A DNA stretch of 64,000 bases, taken from positions 21,678,467 through 21,742,466 of the forward strand of contig NC_134529.1 in the NCBI RefSeq assembly GCF_027942865.1. Reading direction: 5' to 3'. The notes under the pieces were generated by a model. That model was not told the DNA's origin, searched no databases, and saw only the letters and a program-made list of their open reading frames with translations. Shown piece by piece: positions 57,804 through 64,000 of the stretch (positions within the stretch are counted from its first letter, which is position 1; every line of letters begins with the position of its first letter). This DNA is from Odontesthes bonariensis (lineage: Eukaryota > Chordata > Actinopteri > Atheriniformes > Atherinopsidae). The translations under genes were made by a program, and so were the position numbers.

Positions 57804-59587
57804 AGACCATGAACTTTATCGTGTCTTATGTCATTTTTCTTATGCTTGATTGTGACAATGATCTATAAAGGCAGCATAACAAGTCTGTATGTTGGTTACC
57901 GACTAGACAAATGTGTCAACAATAAATGATTATAATCATCTCCACGTGCCGTGTCTGGGTGATGTTAAGCAGGACTGTAATTCTGTGCATCATTACATGG
58001 CGGTGAGCTGCTCCCAGGGGAGGGAGGGAGAGGCAGCGGAGTGTGTTCGCTCAGCCATGGATATACATACACCATCTATGACGCCTCTCTTCCCTCTCAA
58101 GACGACCCAGCTGGTTGCTAGGCAACAGAAGCATCCTGAAACTGGGATGATGTTTTTTTTTTTTTTTTTTAAAAGGCAAGTGGGAGTTTGAATAAACCCT
58201 CCTGCTTCTGCTGATGACTCCATGTTGGCTTGTCCTAATAAGGCAAACCAGGCCATAACACTGCTGTGGTGTGCACTCTTTACACAGCACACACGGGCAG
58301 ACAGCAATGAATGCTCCGGTGCCATTGCACCCTGCATGTTATTTTTTTTTTTAGAAAATGTACAGTAAGAGGTGCATCACTTTTTAAATTTTTTTTTTTT
58401 TTTACTGTATTTGGACTGTAATTTGAGCATGTGGGGAGAAGAGAAAAGACGAGCTCAGACAGCTCTCCACCCACCAACGCGGCATGAAGCAACCCGCTTA
58501 CCTTGTACACGCCAACATGTCTTCCAAGAGAAAAAAAAGAAACCACACACAGTGAGGTGGGGAGGATTCTACTTTCAAGGGGGGAACAAGAAACCTGCAA
58601 AAAGCATTCTCTGCATTCCTGATGCACATTATCTCTACAGCTCTGTTTTAAAACAGGGGGACACGCTTCCGTGGACTGAGCCTTGCTTCCATCAACCAGA
58701 TAAACAGGTTGAGTGAAGCGAAGGGTGGGCAACAGGACAAAAATCCTGCCAAACTTTCATCCGGTAATTACAGCCATGGTGTCTTATTTTGAAGAACGAA
58801 AGGCAAACACTCCAAGCTGTCCTTCTTGGCTCCTCCCTGCAGCACCAGATGAGCCAATGGCAAATAGCTGGAAGTGGAGTTGTGCTGTTGAGCCTTAAAA
58901 TGTACATTTAAAAGGAAATGGCAATGGTATATTAAATTGCTGACTGTTGAATACTTACACGTTACTCACACATACTTGTTTGAGTGCTATAATGCATTAT
59001 AGGTTAAGTTATACATCATGGATTTATCTGTTTTTTTGTCAAATCTCACGAGTGTGTCTCTGAGACACAGATAGGCTTCCAACAAGGCTAATTGTGTCCT
59101 AATGTGTTTGTCTGAAAGGTTCCACATTAGAATCTGAATGTTGGGAAAATGAGCAGCATGTGTAAAATGGCTCCAGAATGTCATTATGAGGCTACGGGGG
59201 GAAGAAATCACTAAGAGGCTCTGTTCACGTTAAGCTTTCCTGTTAGGAAATGAATAGATCCCAGATCTGCTGCTGGTCTTCAAAAGGTTAAGCAAATGGA
59301 CAAAAACATAAGCGCGGATACGGGAGATGATTCGAGCTGACTTTCCTGTTTCTGAGTAGTTTCTGTAAGTAATAATCCAAACTCACATGCTAACAAAGCT
59401 AGTGAGCCTGCTGAGTTGGCGCGCAAGTCGGTTTGTTTACGTAAAAAAACTAAAACTTTTGACTATTGTGTTAACCCGACTAAAATCAAACTTTTAAAAT
59501 ACATGCAAAAATGTTACTTCATCTAAAGTAAAAAAAACAAAATAAAAACAACAACAACAAAACAGTTTTCAAAGTTCAAAACCTTAA

Positions 59588-60008
59588 AGCGATACAATGT
59601 AACTTCTCAAAAAGCCCACTCTGGAGCTCCCCCTACAGCCTTGGAGGTAATGTACGGTTACACTGTCGTAAATACAACACCCTTTCACTTTCACTTTTCA
59701 CGTTTGTTGACGAACCGGCGAGGAGTTAGAAGGTGCAAGCTATGTCGACCGAGAAGGTAAGAGTAATCAAATGTACATGGAAGCGTGAGAGCGGTCTATT
59801 TGTTTTTGCGGTAGGTGTGCCAGAAAGCAAGTCGAAGTACTTCCGCTCAGCTCCCGGGCCGCTCCAGCAAAGTTACATAGCGCAGTTTTTCCAACTCAGA
59901 CCCCCGAAGGGCATAGGAGACAGGCAAATCGTAATATGAAAACTCATTCTAGCCGCACAAACTTTTTCAAGCTGTTATTTTAAGGTAGAAATGTTACATA
60001 TTATTGCT
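59588..60008. mobile_element. TTAA-flanked inverted-repeat element, 421 bp
   Basis: The left end AGCGATACAATGTAACTTCT is matched by the right end, which reverse-complements to AGCAATAATATGTAACATTT. TTAA flanks both sides (59584-59587 and 60009-60012). It shares the ATGTAAY subterminal motif with the element at 39056. No transposase frame is present. Confidence 0.75.
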
Positions 60009-61719
60009 TTAAAACCCCAGGTAATGCAGTCAAACCACTTCGACTGGTCTCTAACTAGATTAGACAGTTTTACACAGTTTCCTCCCCAACTTTGGACCAG
60101 AAGTTCATGTAAATGTACTGAGTGTGGGTAGCTATTGCTACCCAGTAAAAGCCAAACAAAGTGTGTGAAGCGAATGAATCTAGAATCAATTTGGATGTAC
60201 AAGTGCTTTCCAAAATGTCTAAAACCATCGACAAACATGAGTCAGTATCGGTATAATTTTGTCTGTGTTCCTGCTTTTTTGTTACGAGGCTTTTCATTTC
60301 CCGGAAATCAAAATAGAAATTAGATGGGTAGTCAAGCAATGGGAGCTTCTAAATTTCAAATTTCATTTGGAGTAGTGGGTGGTGCCCACCAAGCCCACCA
60401 ATCAGAGCAGAACCCTCCCAGGATTCAGCTACTTGAGCAAATTTTTGCTACAGTGTATGCGGAGCTAAATAGGTTCCCACTTGTTATTTCATCGGTACTT
60501 AGAAGTCCAATGCCACTTATGGCCACTAGGTACAGGCTCCAAAACATATCCAACAAAAAGCTCAACTTCCCTCATTAAATACCAGTTCAATAGGTTTTTG
60601 CTGAAAGATACAAAAACGCAGTCACTTCTGGCACACACACACAAAAAAAAGACCTCAATGGTGACGGTCAAACGGTGAACTCAAAACAGCAGTTCACAAA
60701 CAAAATGCTTAGGTCACTGGCTACATCCATTTTTTTTTTTATATGCTTTCCAACAGCAGAAAGATTTTTATTTTAGTTGACTGGTCACGAAAATAAGGCA
60801 TTCTGACCACCTAGATGTTTAAAAGATTGCTAATATCAACAGTTAGGAGCACAACTACTCAATCGTAAAAGAATGTCATTGAATAAAACATGACACTGGC
60901 AATGCGTCTTGGGTAGAGATAGGTCAGGACATGCCTGCAGATAGCAATTTCCACAACACCTGAAATATTCCCGCTGCATCGCTCAGGCCCTGACAGGAAT
61001 ACCTGATCCAGGTACCTCTCTACTCTTTTAAACGCAAGCACAAACACGCACAGAGCAGGTGGAACACCAAACTCCACGAGCGGGATTGGGCGGTCAGTCT
61101 TCGCACCAACCCAACAGACAAGCAGGAAGCCAAACAGATCTCGGATCTGGAAGAGATGAGGCGTGGTTTCAGTGGCGAGGCCGTGGCTTCCCTGGAAAAG
61201 GGCTCCCGGGGAGGGGGGCAACGACACCTGAGCACCCTGGGGGTTAAATTAAGCACATCAATATTTCATGTGTAAATGAAGCGGCACACTGTGGAGGCAG
61301 TAATGCGAGAAGGATTGACCGGGCACAGGTGTCACGTATCAGCGCCCCTGGAAAGAACAGGCACGCTTATGAGACAGGCCAATGACATACGGCAGGGGTG
61401 TGTATGTCTGTGTATGGCAGGGCGTGTATCCTGAATATAGTATAGATGTGTGAGAGGGGAGGGTGCAGACAGGACGCGTGTTGTGACATGGAGCCCTGTT
61501 AGTTGGTGTAGCATCCCGCTGTATTAGCAAGTTAAGGAAGTGGATGAGGTGAGCTGAGCGAGGCACAACATCGATATGAGAGCTTCTCGCACTTTGTACC
61601 ACACACACACACAAAGATGCGATCCATTAGCACCAGCTTCAAGTGTTTGAATTGAGTTAAACAAGCACATTTCTCATTTTGTTGGTCCTAAGGATGGCAA
61701 CATTTAAAATATTCTGTAG

Positions 61720-62500
61720 GTTTAGGCAAGGCAAGTTGATTTGAATAGCACAATTCAACAACAAGGTGATTCAAAGTGCTTTACAGAGACATTAAAACAG
61801 TACAAATAAAAAGCATGATTTAAATCTTAAACAAAAAAGAAAGAAAGAAGAACAATAGATAAAATCAGTAGTTTCCGTAGACTGGAAGGTATCATTGCAG
61901 TTATTTTGTTTGAAAAAGTAATTAAGCTGTTGAAAAACCGCTTTTTCAATTATCTTAATAATGGGAGATTTGAGATGGGCCTGTAGTTGTTCATTTGTGT
62001 CTTGTCAAGATTATCCTTTTTCAGCGGAAGTTTGATTACAGCTGTTTTGAGTGGCTCTGGAAACACACCTGACATCAAGGACAAGTTCACGATCAGTAAC
62101 AGGTCTGACTCTAAAATCTTTGAGACTCTTTTGAAGAAACCTGTTGGCAGGATGTCTAAACAGCAAGAGGAGGAGTTCAGCTGACGTAATATGTCCTCCA
62201 GGTCTTTGCTGTTAATGGGTTGGAACTGTGTCATGGTGTTTAAACGGGTTTTCGGTGGAGACGGTACATATGCTGAACCTGCTGCTGATGTACCAACTGC
62301 TTGTCTAATATTTTGGATTTTGTCTGTGAAGAATTTGACAAAGTCATTGCAGGCCATGGTGGAATGAAGTTCAGTTGCCACTAACACAGGAGGATTTAAA
62401 GATACAAACACATGAGTATTGAATAAGGAAAGGCAGATGCAGCCTTTTAAAGTAGCTTTGATCTCACACTGCTGAGTTTTATTCGTCACAGCAACTGAAA
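61720..62500 (-). mobile_element. L2/Rex1-like LINE fragment with reverse-transcriptase piece
   Basis: On the minus strand a frame (62552 to 61950) contains reverse-transcriptase text: F-F-T-D-K-I-Q-N-I-R, then S-S-C-C-L-D-I-L-P-T-G-F-F, L-K-T-A-V-I-K-L-P-L-K-K and N-N-Y-R-P-I-S-N-L-P. This order fits fish L2/Rex1-type LINEs upstream of the catalytic FADD box. A frameshift follows, and then, after an internal deletion of the rest of the ORF, the typical 3' end (GTAAAGCACTTTGAATCACC ... AACTTGCCTTGCC) appears at 61800-61725. The copy is defective. Confidence 0.78.
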
Positions 62501-63849
62501 AGAAGACGCTACGCGTTTTTTTTTTTTTTTTTTTCAACTGCTGTTTGAACAATAGTTTGCTTCTGGAAGTTAATCTGATAAAGAATGTTAGAATGTCGGA
62601 ATTTGAATTTCTGAGGAATTATTTCAAACAAATTTCAGGTTATTTTCGGGCAATTTTCCCCTGATTCCTGTAATTTCATCATAATAATAAAATAAATAAA
62701 TAAATAACTTGTGTCACAACTTTTCAAAAACAGCTGCTGTAAAATCAGGCATTCTAAGCCGCATCAATCACAAAAAAAAACAAAAAAAAGTCCTGGAGGG
62801 ACTGTATCCCACTGTGTGTGTGTCTACATACTGGTGAGCACACACCAATCCAGAGTCCTGGAAACTTTCTCTATTTCCTGATTGTAAAAACATCAAAAGA
62901 GTGTCACCCAGCATTATTACCGCACGGCACCCTTTAAATCCGCCCTTTCTTGTTTTTTTTTATTTCGCTGCATTATTTATTGCCATGACAAAAGCACAAA
63001 AGACACCCACAGTAATTAGCTTGTATGGATTCAGTCATGATGCTTTTGCAGCCTCACTGCTTATTATGGGCCTTGGAGGGTCGTTTTCACCACGTTGCGC
63101 TAATGACAGCTATGGAGGTGGAGGAGCAGGGAACCGCAGGGGGCCTCGGCAGTTCTTGCTCCTCGTACTCTGCAATGCAGCGTGTCCAACCCCCCCATCC
63201 ACTCACCACCACCGCCATCCCAACTAACCCAGCTAAGCTACCCCTTTAAATCAGTCCCGGTGTCTTTTCAATTACCGGGAGCAGCGTGTGTCTCTCCCTA
63301 ACTCTTTTTCTCAACCTCTAATAGCTCCATCTCTTCTTTCTCTTTTTTTCCTCCTAACCCTGTCATTCCCTTCGTCTTGATTTCTTGCTCTCTTGTCCTC
63401 TCGCGCCTTCTTTCCCCCTCATTTACCTTACTCTCTCATCTCTGCCTGCACCATTTGTCTTACAGTGCATTTCTTTTTTTTATGGACTCCAATCACTCTT
63501 CTGGGGTTTTTTCCCTCCATCCCCCTTTATGGTGTGGCAGTGTCACCGTCACCGTCTTTGGGCTCTTCCTCATTGGGTCCAGGCCTCGCTGTATTTGCGT
63601 AGAAGAATAGACTCATCCATCTTTGATTGTTGTGAAATATTACAGCGGTGTCACGACAACCAAGCCTCCCTGAACCTCATGCAATATTCAGAGGCGATGA
63701 TATAAGATTCCTGCTAATGAAAAAAACAGCAGGCAATACAAACAGCCCTTTAATAACGGTCTGGCAGAACAGCCTGCTCCCTGTCGATCTCAGGAGCGCA
63801 CTTAGCTGGTTGTGGTCGAAAGGTCCTTGTATATCCGTGATGGGCCCCT

Positions 63850-63960
63850 GGTGGGAAGGCCACGACTCTAAGGTGCCAATTCGATTTGTATCACGATTCT
63901 TGATAATTGCGATTCTACAAGTATTGCGATTCGATATAACCAGTAATTGCAATTTTCTTT
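63850..63960. repeat. Possible dispersed repeat at window edge
   Basis: The wording CCAATTCGATTTGTATCACG, GATTCTTGATAATTGCGATT and ATTGCGATTCGATATAAC repeats a GATTC/CGATT unit, as in a common fish dispersed repeat. The element may run past the window, so it cannot be classified. Confidence 0.35.
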
Positions 63961-64000
63961 TCCTCCTTAAAAAACAAACAAGTTGAATCATACACTTCTA

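Larger units (their letters stand above)
56603..57815 (+). other. calm1 3' UTR
   Basis: A-rich sequence after the TGA, with two usable poly(A) signals, AATAAA at 56769-56774 and AATAAA at 57798-57803, giving predicted short (about 190 nt) and long (about 1.2 kb) 3' UTRs. It contains a C23A11 block (57061) and many A and T homopolymers. Alternative 3' ends are known for CALM genes; here this is inferred from the signals. Confidence 0.65.
57830..64000. other. Intergenic region downstream of calm1
   Basis: No gene recognised. It contains T runs (58150, 58395), a TTAA-flanked element (59588-60008), a LINE fragment (61720-62500) with nearby A/T homopolymers, a C/T-rich segment (63280-63480) and a possible repeat at the window edge (63850-63960). 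The open frames seen are short and low complexity. Confidence 0.6.

Noticed and set aside
63025..63249. Overlapping frames of 74-108 codons downstream of calm1
   Set aside because: Pro/His- and Gly-rich translations of simple sequence with no motif, splice sites or neighbour support.

Overview
The window is vertebrate nuclear DNA, almost certainly from a ray-finned (teleost) fish. Spliced genes with GT-AG introns encode proteins close to their human counterparts. The spaces between and within them hold typical fish repeats: L2-type LINE pieces, RTE-type LINE tails, Tc1 and hAT DNA transposons, MITE-like inverted-repeat elements and long (GT)n microsatellites. The species cannot be named from the sequence.

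Three protein-coding genes lie on the + strand, head to tail. (1) kcnk13, a two-pore-domain K+ channel: 3 coding exons, 10402-22580, 423 aa. (2) psmc1, the Rpt2/S4 AAA ATPase of the 26S proteasome base: 11 coding exons, 31670-43058, 440 aa. (3) calm1, calmodulin: 6 coding exons, 46630-56602, 149 aa, with no difference that I can see from the vertebrate calmodulin sequence. All splice junctions were placed by hand and the reading frames close exactly. The order kcnk13-psmc1-calm1 matches human 14q32.11, except that NRDE2, which I recall lying between PSMC1 and CALM1 in human, is not seen. The three genes do not form a pathway; they are syntenic neighbours.

Layout: 1-9960 is intergenic, with relics of two LINEs. 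A CpG-rich segment at about 9960-10740 covers the kcnk13 promoter and first exon, and a 16-codon uORF there ends in TAATG, overlapping the kcnk13 start codon. The kcnk13 introns carry two inverted-repeat elements. 22600-31600 is intergenic and contains a dead Tc1 transposon interrupted by a TTAA-flanked element that carries part of a P2X7 C-terminal-like reading frame. Psmc1 intron 7 (6.4 kb) holds a three-level nest (a hAT-like element, an inverted-repeat element inside it, and a solo LTR inside that) and next to it a second TTAA-flanked element with its own retroposed insert. 43060-46400 is a short intergenic gap. Calm1 introns hold long simple repeats. 57810-64000 is intergenic, with a third TTAA element and a LINE fragment.

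I found no clearly new biological system. The most interesting items are the uORF stop-start overlap at kcnk13, the captured P2X7-like fragment, the nested insertions in psmc1, the 16-bp palindrome containing a CRE just before the psmc1 start codon, and the family of TTAA-flanked elements.
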